Shown: positions 44,532 to 53,748 of the stretch, in pieces
How the letters are laid out: every line of letters begins with the position of its first letter
Position numbering within the stretch: position 1 is the first letter of the stretch
Source: Antarcticimicrobium luteum
GTDB lineage: Bacteria > Pseudomonadota > Alphaproteobacteria > Rhodobacterales > Rhodobacteraceae
Length of the DNA stretch: 64,000 bases
Reading direction: 5' to 3'
Assembly: GCF_004358185.1 (NCBI RefSeq)
Contig: NZ_SMUV01000059.1
Span: forward strand, 1 to 64,000
Notes under the pieces: generated by a model
What the model saw: only the letters and a program-made list of their open reading frames with translations
Told to the model about the DNA's origin: nothing
The model's database searches: none
Translations under genes and position numbers: made by a program

Positions 44532-45395
44532 ATGAGCAACACGCTTCTTTGTCTTGGCGCGGGATACTGCGCGCGGGCGCTGGCCCGCCATCCATGCCTG
44601 GCGCGGGGCTGGCGCATCCTTGGCACCACGCGGTCCGCGGACTCTGCCGCCGCGCTGGAGGCGCAGGGTATCACCCCGCTGATCTGGTCCGGCACCGGCC
44701 CGCTGCCGGCGCTGGATCAGGCCAGCCATCTGCTGATCTCCGCCGCGCCGGGGCCCGCGGGCGATCCGGTGCTTGCCGCGCTGGGCGATCAGATCGCGCA
44801 ACGTGCCGCGCAGCTGCACTGGGTCGGCTATCTTTCGACCACCGGCGTCTATGGCGACCATCAGGGCGGCTGGGTCGATGAGGACACCCCCCTTGCCCCC
44901 GCCACCGAGCGCGGCAGGGCGCGGGTGGGGGCCGAGGCGCAATGGGCCGCGATCCCCGGTCTGCCGCTGCATATCTTTCGCCTCGCCGGCATCTACGGCC
45001 CCGGTCGCGGACCGTTCGAGAAGGTCCGCACCGGCACCGCGCGGCGCATCGTCAAACCGGGCCAGGTGTTCTCCCGCGCCCACGTGGAGGACATCGCACA
45101 GGTGCTCGCCGCCTCGCTGCTGCATCCGCGTCCCGGCGCCGTCTACAATGTCTGCGACGACGATCCCGCCCCGCCCGAGGAGGTGATCGCCGAGGCCGCC
45201 CGTCTTCTGGACCTGCCGCTGCCGCCGGCGGAAGATTTCGAAACCGCCGCGATGACCCCGATGGCGCGCAGCTTCTATGCCGAGAGCAAGAAGGTCAGCA
45301 ACAACCGCATCAAGCGCGAGCTGGGCGTGCGCCTGCGCTATCCCACCTACCGCGAGGGGTTGGCGGCGCTGCTGGACCAGGACGGCGACGCATGA
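44532..45395 (+). CDS. NAD(P)-dependent SDR epimerase-like protein (YeeZ-like)
   Basis: An extended [19 protein letters not shown] is a variant Rossmann loop (GxGxxA), and [18 protein letters not shown] places the Tyr near the usual catalytic site but without a clear Yxxx[20 protein letters not shown] is typical of the YeeZ/UDP-glucose-epimerase-like group. It has 287 residues. AAGGGG lies only a few bases before the ATG. Its stop overlaps exoD as ATGA. The substrate is unknown. Confidence 0.82.
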   Translation: MSNTLLCLGAGYCARALARHPCLARGWRILGTTRSADSAAALEAQGITPLIWSGTGPLPALDQASHLLISAAPGPAGDPVLAALGDQIAQRAAQLHWVGYLSTTGVYGDHQGGWVDEDTPLAPATERGRARVGAEAQWAAIPGLPLHIFRLAGIYGPGRGPFEKVRTGTARRIVKPGQVFSRAHVEDIAQVLAASLLHPRPGAVYNVCDDDPAPPEEVIAEAARLLDLPLPPAEDFETAAMTPMARSFYAESKKVSNNRIKRELGVRLRYPTYREGLAALLDQDGDA

Positions 45396-45982
45396 GCGGT
45401 GGCAGCCGGCCCCACAGCCTGACCGCCCTGCTCGACGCGCTGGATGCGGCGGCCACCGGTCCCAGCGTCAGCGTCGCCGACATGCTGGAACAGATAGGCG
45501 AACGTTCCTTCACGCCGATCATCCTGGCCGTCGCGGTGCTGCTGGTTTCGCCCGCCTCGGGCATTCCGGGCGTGCCGACGCTGTCGGCGCTGCTGATCGT
45601 TCTGGTGGGGGTTCAGGGGTTGGCGCGGCGGCGGCACCTCTGGCTGCCCGGCGCGCTGATGCGGCGGCGGATCGCGGCGGGGCGCCTGCGCCGCGCCACC
45701 GCCTGGCTGCGCCGCCCGGCGGCCTGGATCGACCGCCATTCCCACACCCGCCTGCGCGGCCTCACCCGCGGCCCGGCGCGGCTGGCGGCCTTCACCCTGT
45801 GCACCCTGATCCCGATGATGTGGCCGATGCTGGAGCTGGTGCCCTTCGTCACCTCCATCGGCGCCGGCGCGGTGGCGCTGATCGCCTTCGGCCTGCTCAC
45901 CCATGACGGGCTCTATGTGCTGCTGGGCTATGCCATGTGCGGCGCGATGGCCGCGGCGGCGGTGGCGGTGGTGGGGGGCTGA
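45392..45982 (+). CDS. ExoD-family membrane protein
   Basis: A 196-residue inner-membrane protein of the exopolysaccharide synthesis ExoD family. GERSFTPIILAVAVLLVSPA at about residues 37-56 and SGIPGVPTLSALLIVLVGVQ are the family signatures, and there are about four membrane segments. ExoD in Sinorhizobium affects exopolysaccharide and alkaline tolerance; its biochemical role is unclear. Translation is coupled to the SDR gene through the ATGA overlap. Confidence 0.87.
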   Translation: MSGGSRPHSLTALLDALDAAATGPSVSVADMLEQIGERSFTPIILAVAVLLVSPASGIPGVPTLSALLIVLVGVQGLARRRHLWLPGALMRRRIAAGRLRRATAWLRRPAAWIDRHSHTRLRGLTRGPARLAAFTLCTLIPMMWPMLELVPFVTSIGAGAVALIAFGLLTHDGLYVLLGYAMCGAMAAAAVAVVGG

Positions 45983-46052
45983 AAGAGACGAGGGGCGCGC
46001 CGGCCCGCGGGGTGGCGCGGTCGCGCCGCCCCAGGGTGGCGGGTCGGCGCGG

Positions 46053-46070
46053 CCCGGCGTAAACGCCGGG
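46053..46070. terminator. Hairpin between exoD and dxs
   Basis: CCCGGCG (46053-46059) pairs with CGCCGGG (46064-46070) around TAAA in the 123-base convergent gap. There is no T-run on either side, so it is a weak terminator candidate at best. The rest of the gap is very GC-rich with no gene. Confidence 0.35.
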
Positions 46071-46105
46071 CAGTTCCTGATAACCCCAGCGGTGATCGGA
46101 TGGGA

Positions 46106-48034
46106 TTACGCCCGCTTCCCCGCGATCGACGCCACGCCCAGAACCTCCAGCACCCTGGCCTCGATCTGCGCGGCGTTCATCCCGGCCACCGCGTACATGT
46201 CCTCGGCGCTGGCCTGGTCGATGAAACTGTCCGGCAGCACCATCGAGCGGTATTTGAACCCGCCGTCGAACACCCCCGCCTCGGCCAGAAGCTGCGCGAC
46301 ATGGCTGCCAAAGCCGCCCAGCGCGCCCTCTTCGATGGTGATCAGCGCCTCGTGCCGTGCGACGAGCCGCAGGATCAGATCGCGGTCCAGCGGTTTGGCG
46401 AACCGCGCGTCGGCCACCGTCGGCGCGATCCCCCGCGCCGAGAGCGCCTCGGCGGCTTTCAACACCTCGGCCAGACGGGTGCCAAAGGACAGGATCGCCA
46501 CCCGGTCGCCTTCGCGGACCACGCGGCCCTTGCCGATCTCCAGCACCTCGCCGCGCTCGGGCATCTCCACCCCGACCCCTTCCCCGCGCGGATAGCGAAA
46601 GGCGATGGGTCCGTCGTCATGCGCGGCGGCGGTGGCGACCATATGTTTCAGCTCGGCCTCGTCGGCGGCGGCCATCACCACCATGCCCGGCAGGTTGGCC
46701 ATATAGGCGATGTCAAAGGCGCCCGCATGGGTGGCCCCGTCGGCCCCCACCAGCCCGGCCCGGTCGATGGCAAAGCGCACCGGCAGCCGCTGGATCGCCA
46801 CGTCATGCACCACCTGGTCATAGCCGCGCTGCAAGAACGTCGAATACATCGCGCAAAAGGGTTTCATCCCCCCCGCCGCCAGCGCGGCGGCAAAGGTCAC
46901 CCCGTGCTGCTCGGCGATGCCCACGTCGAAACAGCGCGACGGGTAGCGTTCGGCAAACAGGTTGAGGCCGGTGCCATCCGGCATCGCCGCCGTCACCGCC
47001 ACGATCTTGTCGTCGCGCGCCGCCTCCTCGACCAGAGTCTTGCCAAAGACCGAGGTATAGCTCGGCGCGTTCGACGGCATCTTCTTCTGCTCGCCGGTCA
47101 CCACGTCGAATTTGCCGGTGGCATGGCCCCTGTCGCGGGCCTGTTCGGCCGGAGCGTACCCCTTGCCCTTCTTGGTCAGCGCATGGATCAGGATCGGCCC
47201 GGTGCCCCGGGCCTTGACCATCCGCAGGATCGGCAGGATCTGGTGCAGGTCGTGCCCGTCGATCGGCCCGATATAGGAAAACCCCAGCGCCTCGAACAGC
47301 GTGCCGCCCATCGCCATGCCCTTGAGCATGTCCTTGGCCCGCTTGGCGCCCTCGCGCAGCGGCTCGGGCAGCAGGCTCACCGCGCCCTTGGCGGCCGCCT
47401 TCAGTTCCTGGAACGGCTCCTCGGCATACAGCCGCGACAGGTACGACGACAGCGCGCCGACCGGGGGCGCGATGCTCATCTCATTGTCGTTGAGGATGAC
47501 GATCATCCGCTTTTTCAGGTGGCCCGCGTTGTTCATCGCCTCAAAGGCCATGCCCGCGCTCATCGCGCCGTCGCCGATCACAGCGATCGCATCGCCCAGC
47601 CCCTCGGGCACCACCCCGCCCAGATCGCGCGCCACGGCAAAGCCCAAAGCGGCGCTGATCGAGGTCGAACTATGCGCCGCCCCGAACGGGTCATAGGGGC
47701 TCTCGCTGCGCTTGGTGAACCCGCTCAGGCCCCCCTTCTGCCGCAGGGTGCGGATGCGGTCGCGCCGCCCGGTCAGGATCTTATGCGGATAACATTGGTG
47801 GCCGACGTCCCAGATCACCTTGTCGCGCGGCGTGTCGAACACCGCGTGCAGCGCCACGGTAAGCTCGACCACCCCCAGCCCGGCACCCAGATGCCCGCCG
47901 GTCACGCTGACCGCCGCGATGGTCTCGGCGCGCAGTTCGGCGGCCAGCTGGATCAGCTGTCCGTCGCTCAGCCGCTTCATGTCGGCCGGGCTCTCGATCC
48001 CGTCCAGCAGCGGTGTGTTCGGTCGGTCTGGCAT
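46106..48034 (-). CDS. dxs: 1-deoxy-D-xylulose-5-phosphate synthase
   Basis: First enzyme of the MEP isoprenoid pathway, condensing pyruvate with glyceraldehyde-3-phosphate. TPP-binding motifs are [20 protein letters not shown] and [20 protein letters not shown], and the transketolase-like half has [20 protein letters not shown]. It has 642 residues. It lies 24 bases after ispA, so the same transcript makes the precursor and the polyprenyl diphosphate. Confidence 0.97.
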   Translation of the reverse strand: MPDRPNTPLLDGIESPADMKRLSDGQLIQLAAELRAETIAAVSVTGGHLGAGLGVVELTVALHAVFDTPRDKVIWDVGHQCYPHKILTGRRDRIRTLRQKGGLSGFTKRSESPYDPFGAAHSSTSISAALGFAVARDLGGVVPEGLGDAIAVIGDGAMSAGMAFEAMNNAGHLKKRMIVILNDNEMSIAPPVGALSSYLSRLYAEEPFQELKAAAKGAVSLLPEPLREGAKRAKDMLKGMAMGGTLFEALGFSYIGPIDGHDLHQILPILRMVKARGTGPILIHALTKKGKGYAPAEQARDRGHATGKFDVVTGEQKKMPSNAPSYTSVFGKTLVEEAARDDKIVAVTAAMPDGTGLNLFAERYPSRCFDVGIAEQHGVTFAAALAAGGMKPFCAMYSTFLQRGYDQVVHDVAIQRLPVRFAIDRAGLVGADGATHAGAFDIAYMANLPGMVVMAAADEAELKHMVATAAAHDDGPIAFRYPRGEGVGVEMPERGEVLEIGKGRVVREGDRVAILSFGTRLAEVLKAAEALSARGIAPTVADARFAKPLDRDLILRLVARHEALITIEEGALGGFGSHVAQLLAEAGVFDGGFKYRSMVLPDSFIDQASAEDMYAVAGMNAAQIEARVLEVLGVASIAGKRA

Positions 48035-48058
48035 CTGCGCCTCCTTCGGGGGCAGGGA

Positions 48059-48925
48059 CTAGCTGTCGCGCGAGATAACGAAGCGCGCGGCCTCCCGCAA
48101 GGGATCGGCCTGCGCGCCGTAGGCTTCCAGCGCCGCCTCGGCCGCCTCCGCCAGCTCTTTGGCCCGGGATCGCGCGCCCTCAAGCCCCAGCAGAGAAACA
48201 AAGGTCGCTTTGCCCGCCTCGGCATCCTTGCGCAGGCGTTTGCCCGCCTTTTCCGCATCGCCCTCTTCATCCAAGATGTCGTCGGCGATCTGAAAGGCAA
48301 GGCCCAGCGCACCCGCATATCGGGCAAGGGGCGCGGTCTCCGCCCCGGCCAGCCGCGCCCCGGCGCAGGCCGCCCATTCGATCAGCGCCCCGGTCTTGCC
48401 CGCCTGCAGCCGGGTGATCTGCTCCAGCGACAGCGGCGCGGGGGCCTCTTCCGCGGCAATATCCAGCGCCTGTCCCAGCACCATGCCCCGCGCCCCCGAG
48501 GCGCGCGCGAGGCTCAGCGCCAGATCGGCCCGCACGGCCGCCGGCCCGCAGTCCTCATGCGCCGCCAGCTCGAAGGCCAGCGCCTGCAGCGCGTCGCCGG
48601 CCAGCACCGCGGTGCCCTCGTTCCATTTCACATGCACCGTGGGACGGCCGCGGCGCAGATCGTCGTCGTCCATGCAGGGCAGATCGTCATGCACGAGGGA
48701 ATAGGCATGCAGCGCCTCGATCGCGCAGGCGGGCCAGATCGCCCGCTCCGGGCCCACGCCATGCAGCCGCGCCCCCTCCAGCACCAGAAACCCGCGCAGC
48801 CGCTTTCCGCCCGCGGTCGCATAGGCCATCGCCTGCGCCACCGGCAGGGCATCGAGCCCGGCCAGAACCTGATCGAAATGCGCCTGGATGCGCGCCGCAT
48901 CCCCGGCCAGCCGGTCCGCGAACAT
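48059..48925 (-). CDS. ispA: Polyprenyl (farnesyl/geranyl) diphosphate synthase
   Basis: A trans-prenyl synthase with the first aspartate-rich motif in LVHDDLPCMDDDDLRRGRPT and the second in AFQIADDILDEEGDAEK. The residues before the first motif (ALHAYSLVHDD) carry the extra bases typical of farnesyl-length bacterial enzymes. It has 288 residues. Its ATG directly abuts the xseB stop (no gap) and dxs follows. Farnesyl diphosphate is the likely main product; chain length cannot be proved from sequence. Confidence 0.93.
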   Translation of the reverse strand: MFADRLAGDAARIQAHFDQVLAGLDALPVAQAMAYATAGGKRLRGFLVLEGARLHGVGPERAIWPACAIEALHAYSLVHDDLPCMDDDDLRRGRPTVHVKWNEGTAVLAGDALQALAFELAAHEDCGPAAVRADLALSLARASGARGMVLGQALDIAAEEAPAPLSLEQITRLQAGKTGALIEWAACAGARLAGAETAPLARYAGALGLAFQIADDILDEEGDAEKAGKRLRKDAEAGKATFVSLLGLEGARSRAKELAEAAEAALEAYGAQADPLREAARFVISRDS

Positions 48926-49168
48926 TTACGCGCCTTCGACCGGTGTCGTGCCCGTCGGGTTGCCGTCCGTGTCCAGCGTGATCGCCGCCACCTTTTCCTC
49001 GGCGCGCTTCAGCTCGTCCTCGCACCGCTTCTTCAACTGCGCGCCCCGCTCATACAGCGTGATTGATTCCTCCAGCGCCACCTCGCCGCGCTCCAGCCGG
49101 TCGACCACCGTCTCCAGCTCTTTCATCGCCTGTTCAAAGCTCATCTCTTGGACGGGGGTATCAGTCAT
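48926..49168 (-). CDS. xseB: Exodeoxyribonuclease VII small subunit
   Basis: An 80-residue small subunit that binds the large nuclease XseA. SFEQAMKELETVVDRLERGE and LEESITLYERGAQLKKRCED are the family signatures of this short coiled-coil. The start ATG 49168 overlaps the deacetylase stop as ATGA, and the stop abuts ispA. The xseB-ispA-dxs order is conserved in many proteobacteria. xseA is not in this window. Confidence 0.94.
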   Translation of the reverse strand: MTDTPVQEMSFEQAMKELETVVDRLERGEVALEESITLYERGAQLKKRCEDELKRAEEKVAAITLDTDGNPTGTTPVEGA

Positions 49169-50091
49169 GTCGCGGCCTTTATCAGTTCTTCCACATGGCA
49201 CTTTGCCAGCCTGGCAAGCGTGTTCAGATCATACCCGCCTTCGAGAGTCGAGACGATGCGCCCGCCGCATAATTCCTCGGCCAGATCGCACAGATGCGCG
49301 GTGATCCAGATGTAATCCTCATCCTCCCAGAGAAGCTGCGCCAGCGGGTCGTCGCGGTGGGCGTCGAACCCGGCCGAGATCACGATCAGCTCGGGGCGGA
49401 ACGCCCGCAGCCGCGCGGTCGCCGGCCCGCTCCAGGCGGCGCGCATCTCGGCGCTGCCGCTGCCTGGTGGCAGGGGCAGGTTCAGCACGTTGTTGTGCCC
49501 GCCGGTCTCATCCGCCATGCCGGTGCCGGGCCAGAGCGGCACCTGCTGGCTGGTGATCACCAGCGCGCGCGGCTCGCCGCTCAGCAACTCCTGCGTGCCG
49601 TTGCCGTGATGCACGTCGAAATCCACCACCGCCACGCGCGCCAGCCGGTGATGGTCCAGCGCGTATTGCGCCGCCAGCGCGGCGGTGCCGAACAGGCAGA
49701 ATCCCATCGGTGTCTCGGCCTCGGCATGGTGCCCCGGCGGACGGGTGGCGCAAAAGGCATTGCCGACCTCGCCGCCCAGCACCATGTCGACGGCCCGTAG
49801 CGCGCCGCCGACCCCGCGATAGGCCGCCTGCAACGATCCGGGCGACATCCAGGTGTCGGCGTCCAGCTGCACGATCCCCTCTTCGGGCAGCGTATCGCGC
49901 AGCTCGTCCAGATAGGATTTCGGATGCAGCCGCAGCACATCGTCCTCGGCGGCCAGCGGCGCGGTCACCCGTTTCAGATCCAGCGGTTCCAGCGCATTCA
50001 GCACATGCTCCAGCCGCGCCACCTGTTCGGGATGGCCCTCGGGCGTGACATGCGCAAGGCAGTCGGCATGGGTGATCAGGGCGGTGGTCAT
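49165..50091 (-). CDS. Histone-deacetylase-family (acetylpolyamine deacetylase-like) hydrolase
   Basis: A zinc-dependent class II HDAC-like amidohydrolase, 308 residues. RPPGHHAEAETPMGFC contains the catalytic His pair, VVDFDVHHGNGTQELL the zinc-binding Asp/His, and SAGFDAHRDDPLAQL the other ligand loop. Bacterial relatives deacetylate acetylpolyamines or unknown acyl-amides. The ATGA overlap with xseB ties it to the isoprenoid operon. With two polyamine-class transport modules in the window an acetylpolyamine substrate is attractive, but it is not proven. Confidence 0.88.
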   Translation of the reverse strand: MTTALITHADCLAHVTPEGHPEQVARLEHVLNALEPLDLKRVTAPLAAEDDVLRLHPKSYLDELRDTLPEEGIVQLDADTWMSPGSLQAAYRGVGGALRAVDMVLGGEVGNAFCATRPPGHHAEAETPMGFCLFGTAALAAQYALDHHRLARVAVVDFDVHHGNGTQELLSGEPRALVITSQQVPLWPGTGMADETGGHNNVLNLPLPPGSGSAEMRAAWSGPATARLRAFRPELIVISAGFDAHRDDPLAQLLWEDEDYIWITAHLCDLAEELCGGRIVSTLEGGYDLNTLARLAKCHVEELIKAAT

Positions 50092-50140
50092 CGGCTCTCC
50101 CAAATGATCGCGCGGCGTCTCCCGCGTCTTTTTCTGGCTG

Positions 50141-50160
50141 AAAATATTCCTGCCCGAGGC
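50141..50160 (-). repeat. Intergenic repeat copy 1 (AAATAT..GCCCGAGGC)
   Basis: AAATATTCCTGCCCGAGGC (50142-50160) matches 60702-60720 at 16 of 19 positions. It lies between petR and the deacetylase. It is non-coding and appears to be a dispersed element of this genome. Confidence 0.5.
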
Positions 50161-50189
50161 CTGAAATCGCCGCGCGGCGGTCCGCACCC

Positions 50190-50891
50190 TCAGTCCGGCG
50201 CCAGCATATAGCCCGCCCCGCGCACGGTCTGCAAATAGCGCGGCTGTTTCGGGTCCGGCTCGATCTTGCGCCGCAGCCGGGTGATCTGCACATCCACCGC
50301 GCGTTCCTGCGCCTGGCCGCGGTCGCGGCCCAGATCCTCGACCAGCTTGGCGCGGCTCACCGGCTCGCCGGGGCAGGCGGAAAAGATCCGCATCAGCTGG
50401 CTCTCGGTCGCGGTCAGCCGCACCAGCGCCTCGCCCTGCCACATCTCGCCGCGCTCGATATCATAGCGGATCGGCCCCAGATGCAGGATCTTCGGCACCG
50501 TCTGCGCCGCCGGGATGTCGGGCATCCGCCGCAGGATCGCATTGATCCTGAGCAGCAGTTCCTTGGGCTCGAACGGCTTGGCCAGGTAATCGTCGGCGCC
50601 CGCCTCCAGCCCGGCGATGCGATGCTCGGTCTCGCCCCGCGCGGTCAGCAGCAGGATCGGCGTGTCGAGTGTTTCGCGCAGCGCCCGCGTCAGGCTCACG
50701 CCGTCCTCGCCGGGCATCATCACATCCATCACGATCAGGTCGAACTCCAGCCCCGCCAGCACCCGCCGCGCGTGTTGCGCGTCGCGCGCTGCGGTCACAA
50801 GAAAGCCGTGCCGCATCAAGAACTTGCGAAGCAGATCACGGATCCGCTCGTCGTCGTCCACGATCAGCAGGTGCGCGTCCATTCCGCTCAT
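50190..50891 (-). CDS. petR: OmpR-family response regulator PetR
   Basis: A receiver domain (LLIVDDDERIRDLLRKFLM; phosphorylated Asp in LIVMDVMMPGEDG; K in ADDYLAKPFEPKEL) is followed by a winged-helix DNA-binding domain (AVDVQITRLRRKIEPDPKQP). It has 233 residues. In Rhodobacter capsulatus the petP-petR pair is needed for cytochrome bc1 expression, and here it is likewise translationally overlapped with a MarR gene. No cognate histidine kinase is adjacent, which is also true of that pair. petABC lies about 10 kb away on the other strand. Confidence 0.9.
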   Translation of the reverse strand: MSGMDAHLLIVDDDERIRDLLRKFLMRHGFLVTAARDAQHARRVLAGLEFDLIVMDVMMPGEDGVSLTRALRETLDTPILLLTARGETEHRIAGLEAGADDYLAKPFEPKELLLRINAILRRMPDIPAAQTVPKILHLGPIRYDIERGEMWQGEALVRLTATESQLMRIFSACPGEPVSRAKLVEDLGRDRGQAQERAVDVQITRLRRKIEPDPKQPRYLQTVRGAGYMLAPD

Positions 50892-51400
50892 CCGACGGTA
50901 TCCCTCAGCCGGGTATAGGCGCGGCGCATATCGGCATCCATCATCGCCTCCAGCACCCTGCGGAACCCCGCCACCGCCTCCGGCCCGGCATCGCGGAAGG
51001 CGGCGCGCATCCGGGCGCGCTGGGCGTCGGACAGCTGCGCCTCCAGCTCGTGACCGGCCTCGGTCAGATAGAGATGCCGCTCGCGCTTGTCGAGGTTGCC
51101 GACCCGGCTCTCCACCAGCCCGTCGGCAATCAGCGTCCGCAGCACCCGGTTCAGCGATTGCTTGGTCACGCCCAGGATCGCCAGCAGATTGTTCACCGTG
51201 GTCCCCGGCGCGCGGTTGATGAAGTGGATCGCCCGATGATGCGCCCGGCCATAGGACATGTCGGCCAGAATGCGGTCAGGGTCGGCGGTAAAGCCGCGAT
51301 AGGCAAAGAACATCGCCTCGATGCCCTGCCGCAATTGCTCGTCGGTGAGGAACAGCAGGTTTTCGCCGCTATGGACCTGTGCCGTTCGCCCGTCCGTCAT
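50888..51400 (-). CDS. petP: MarR-family regulator PetP
   Basis: A winged-helix MarR protein of 170 residues: MSYGRAHHRAIHFINRAPGT leads into TVNNLLAILGVTKQSLNRVL (recognition helix) and the wing at SRVGNLDKRERHLYLTEAGH. ATG 51400 has GGGGGAG six bases upstream. It overlaps petR by four bases. It diverges from ilvE, with an inverted repeat in the shared region that could be its own operator. Confidence 0.9.
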   Translation of the reverse strand: MTDGRTAQVHSGENLLFLTDEQLRQGIEAMFFAYRGFTADPDRILADMSYGRAHHRAIHFINRAPGTTVNNLLAILGVTKQSLNRVLRTLIADGLVESRVGNLDKRERHLYLTEAGHELEAQLSDAQRARMRAAFRDAGPEAVAGFRRVLEAMMDADMRRAYTRLRDTVG

Positions 51401-51451
51401 GGTCGTCTCCCCCACTGCTCCTGCGCATTCTTCGAGTTTACGTCAGTCTTG

Positions 51452-51480
51452 TTGACATTCCAAGACCGAACCGGTATCGA
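51452..51480 (+). promoter_or_regulatory. Sigma-70-like promoter of ilvE
   Basis: A perfect TTGACA (51452-51457) is followed after exactly 17 bases by TATCGA (51475-51480). This is the best -35/-10 pair I found in the window, and it places a transcription start near 51487, about 80 bases before ilvE. Confidence 0.65.
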
Positions 51481-51500
51481 ATCGCATCTTTTGCGCAACT

Positions 51501-51521
51501 TTATGTCCGTTTCGGACGTAA
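51501..51521. promoter_or_regulatory. Inverted repeat, candidate MarR/PetP operator
   Basis: TTATGTCCG (51501-51509) and CGGACGTAA (51513-51521) form a nine-base inverted repeat with one mismatch and a three-base spacer. It lies between ilvE and petP, just downstream of the predicted ilvE start point. MarR proteins typically bind such palindromes. Confidence 0.5.
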
Positions 51522-51565
51522 CTATGCAACAAACGGAAACCACGCAAGCAGATGGAGAGCGTGAC

Positions 51566-52432
51566 ATGTCGGGATATGATGACCGCGACGGCAAGATCTG
51601 GATGGATGGCGAGCTGATCGACTGGCGCGAGGCGAACGTACATATTCTGACCCACGCGATGCACTACGCGTCCTCGGTGTTCGAGGGCGAGCGCTGCTAT
51701 AACGGCAAGATATTCAAGGGCGTGGAGCACTCCAGGCGCCTGCGCAACTCGGCGCAGCTGCTGGACATGGAGATCCCCTATTCGGTCGAGGAGATCGAGG
51801 CGGCCAAATACGCCATGCTCGCGGCCAACGGTTGGACCGACGCCTATGTGCGTGCGGTGGCCTGGCGCGGCGCCGGCGAGGATATGGGCGTCTCGGCCGC
51901 CCGCAACCCGGTGCGCCTGGCGGTGGCCGGCTGGGAATGGGGCGCCTATTACGGCGACGCCAAGATGAAGGGCGCCAAGCTCGACATCTCCAAATGGAAA
52001 CGTCCCAGCCCCGAAACCATCCCGGTCAACGCCAAGGCCGCCGGCCTCTACATGATCTGCACCATGTCCAAGCACGCGGCCGAGGCCAAGGGCTGTTCGG
52101 ACGCGCTGTTCATGGACTACCGCGGCTATGTGGCCGAGGCGACCGGCGCCAATATCTTCTTCGTCAAGGACGGCGAGGTGCATACGCCGCTGCCGGACTG
52201 TTTCCTCAACGGCATCACCCGCCAGACCGTGATCGGCATGCTGGAGGAGAAGGGCATCAAGGTGCACGAGCGGCATATCGAGCCGGGCGAGCTGGAAAGC
52301 TTCGAACAATGCTGGCTGACCGGCACCGCCGCCGAGGTCACCCCGGTGGGCCAGATCGGTGACTATACCTTCGAGGTCGGCGCCCTGACCCGCGACATCG
52401 CCGAGAGCTACGAGAAACTGGTGCGCAGCTGA
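51566..52432 (+). CDS. ilvE: Branched-chain amino acid aminotransferase
   Basis: A class IV PLP aminotransferase making valine, leucine and isoleucine from their keto acids. IPVNAKAAGLYMICTMSKHA contains the PLP lysine, and ALFMDYRGYVAEATGANIFF plus DCFLNGITRQTVIGML are family signatures. It has 288 residues. ATG 51566 has GGAGAG six bases upstream; longer in-frame sequence overlaps the promoter and is rejected. It is monocistronic, with its own promoter and terminator. Confidence 0.95.
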   Translation: MSGYDDRDGKIWMDGELIDWREANVHILTHAMHYASSVFEGERCYNGKIFKGVEHSRRLRNSAQLLDMEIPYSVEEIEAAKYAMLAANGWTDAYVRAVAWRGAGEDMGVSAARNPVRLAVAGWEWGAYYGDAKMKGAKLDISKWKRPSPETIPVNAKAAGLYMICTMSKHAAEAKGCSDALFMDYRGYVAEATGANIFFVKDGEVHTPLPDCFLNGITRQTVIGMLEEKGIKVHERHIEPGELESFEQCWLTGTAAEVTPVGQIGDYTFEVGALTRDIAESYEKLVRS

Positions 52433-52472
52433 CGGCCAGCGCCCTATCCGGTTATTTTTGCACAGAAAAAGC

Positions 52473-52500
52473 AGGGGGCGTTTCGGCGCCCCCTTTCGTT
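52473..52500 (+). terminator. Intrinsic terminator of ilvE
   Basis: AGGGGGCG (52473-52480) pairs with CGCCCCCT (52487-52494) around TTTCGG and is followed by TTCGTT. It lies 40 bases after the ilvE stop. An AT-rich stretch just upstream (GTTATTTTTGCACAGAAAAA) resembles the dispersed intergenic repeat seen elsewhere. Confidence 0.82.
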
Positions 52501-52578
52501 TGTGCGGCGTTGAGGAGGGGCGCGCCCGGCCCTGCGGCCGGGCGATCGGCAGACTGTCGGAGCGAAAGCAGGCGGCGT

Positions 52579-53748
52579 TTACCCCACCAGCGCCGCCGAT
52601 TTCCCCAGCTTCTCCAGCATGTCCAGACAGGCCTGCATCTGGTCGAGGCTGACGAACTCGTCCGGCTTGTGGGCCTGCTCGATCGAGCCCGGCCCGCAGA
52701 CCACCACCGACAGGCCCAGTTTCTGGAACAGCCCGGCCTCGGTGCCGAAGGGCACCACATGCGCCCCGTTCGCCCCCACCAGCCGCGCCACGAGATCGCG
52801 CGCGGCGTTGTCGTCCATCGGGATCAGGCCGGCGACCTCGCCGATCACCTCGGTCTCTATCCAGGCCTCGTCGCAGACCGCGCGCATCGCCGGCAACAGC
52901 TCGTGATCGACATAGGCCGCCACCGCCTCCTTGACGAAATCGACGTCGCCGTCCTGTACCGGGCGCATTTCCCATTCGACCTCGGCCTTGCCGGCGATCA
53001 CGTTATGCGCCACCCCGCCGCTGATCCGCCCCACGTTCAGTGTTGTCCAGGGCGGGTCGAACCGGCCGTCGCCGGGCGCCCGCAGCATCAGCGCCTGGCG
53101 CAGCTCCATCAGCCGCGTGACATAGCGCGCCGCATATTCCGCCGCGTTTACCCCCCGCTCGGGCGACGATCCGTGCCCCTCCAGCCCGGAAAACCGCACG
53201 GTATATTCGCAACAGCCCTTGTGCCCCTCGATCACCTGCATCGAGGTCGGCTCGCCGATCACCGCCATCGACGGACGCAGCCCGCGTTTCTCCAGCTCGG
53301 GCACCAGCGTGCGGGCGCCAAGGCAGCCGACCTCCTCGTCATAGGTAAAGGCGAAATGCACCGGGCGGCGCAGTTTGGCCTGCGCATAGGTTGGCGCCAT
53401 CGCCGTGGCGGCGGCGATGAACCCCTTCATGTCGCAACTGCCGCGCCCGAAAAGCCGCCCGTCCTCGGCCCGCAGCGCAAAGGGATCGCTGCTCCAGTCC
53501 TGGTCGGCCACCGGAACCACATCGGTATGGCCGGACAGCACGATGCCCCCCGGCGCCTCCGGCCCGATGGTGGCGAACAGGTTGGCCTTCTGCCCGGTCT
53601 GGTCGCGGAAAAGATCCACCCGCGCGCCGCTGTCCTCCAGCCGCTGCGCCAGATCGGCGATCAGCGCCAGGTTGCTCTCCGCCGACACCGTCGGATAGGA
53701 AATCAGCCGCTCCAGCAGCGCCACGCTCTCGTTCAGCCGCGTGCTCAT
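52579..53748 (-). CDS. argE: Acetylornithine deacetylase-like M20 peptidase
   Basis: An M20 zinc hydrolase with LSGHTDVVPVADQDW (metal-binding H and D), RGSCDMKGFIAAATAM and FTYDEEVGCLGART (catalytic Glu pair). SGLEGHGSSPERGVNAAEYA marks the dimerisation domain. It has 389 residues from ATG 53748. It is classed as ArgE by overall pattern, but the ATGA overlap with the DoeA-like gene and the divergent transporter suggest it may instead deacylate an N-acyl diamino acid in catabolism. Confidence 0.82.
   Translation of the reverse strand: MSTRLNESVALLERLISYPTVSAESNLALIADLAQRLEDSGARVDLFRDQTGQKANLFATIGPEAPGGIVLSGHTDVVPVADQDWSSDPFALRAEDGRLFGRGSCDMKGFIAAATAMAPTYAQAKLRRPVHFAFTYDEEVGCLGARTLVPELEKRGLRPSMAVIGEPTSMQVIEGHKGCCEYTVRFSGLEGHGSSPERGVNAAEYAARYVTRLMELRQALMLRAPGDGRFDPPWTTLNVGRISGGVAHNVIAGKAEVEWEMRPVQDGDVDFVKEAVAAYVDHELLPAMRAVCDEAWIETEVIGEVAGLIPMDDNAARDLVARLVGANGAHVVPFGTEAGLFQKLGLSVVVCGPGSIEQAHKPDEFVSLDQMQACLDMLEKLGKSAALVG

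Noticed and set aside
46100-49066. Plus-strand open frame of nearly 1000 codons opposite dxs-ispA
   Set aside because: It is a shadow of conserved minus-strand genes, with no family-like sequence.
49165-50442. Longer version of the HDAC-like gene reading upstream of 50091
   Set aside because: The extra N-terminal sequence runs through the petR region, is rich in Arg/Gly/Ala and is not family-like. ATG 50091 gives a normal deacetylase start.
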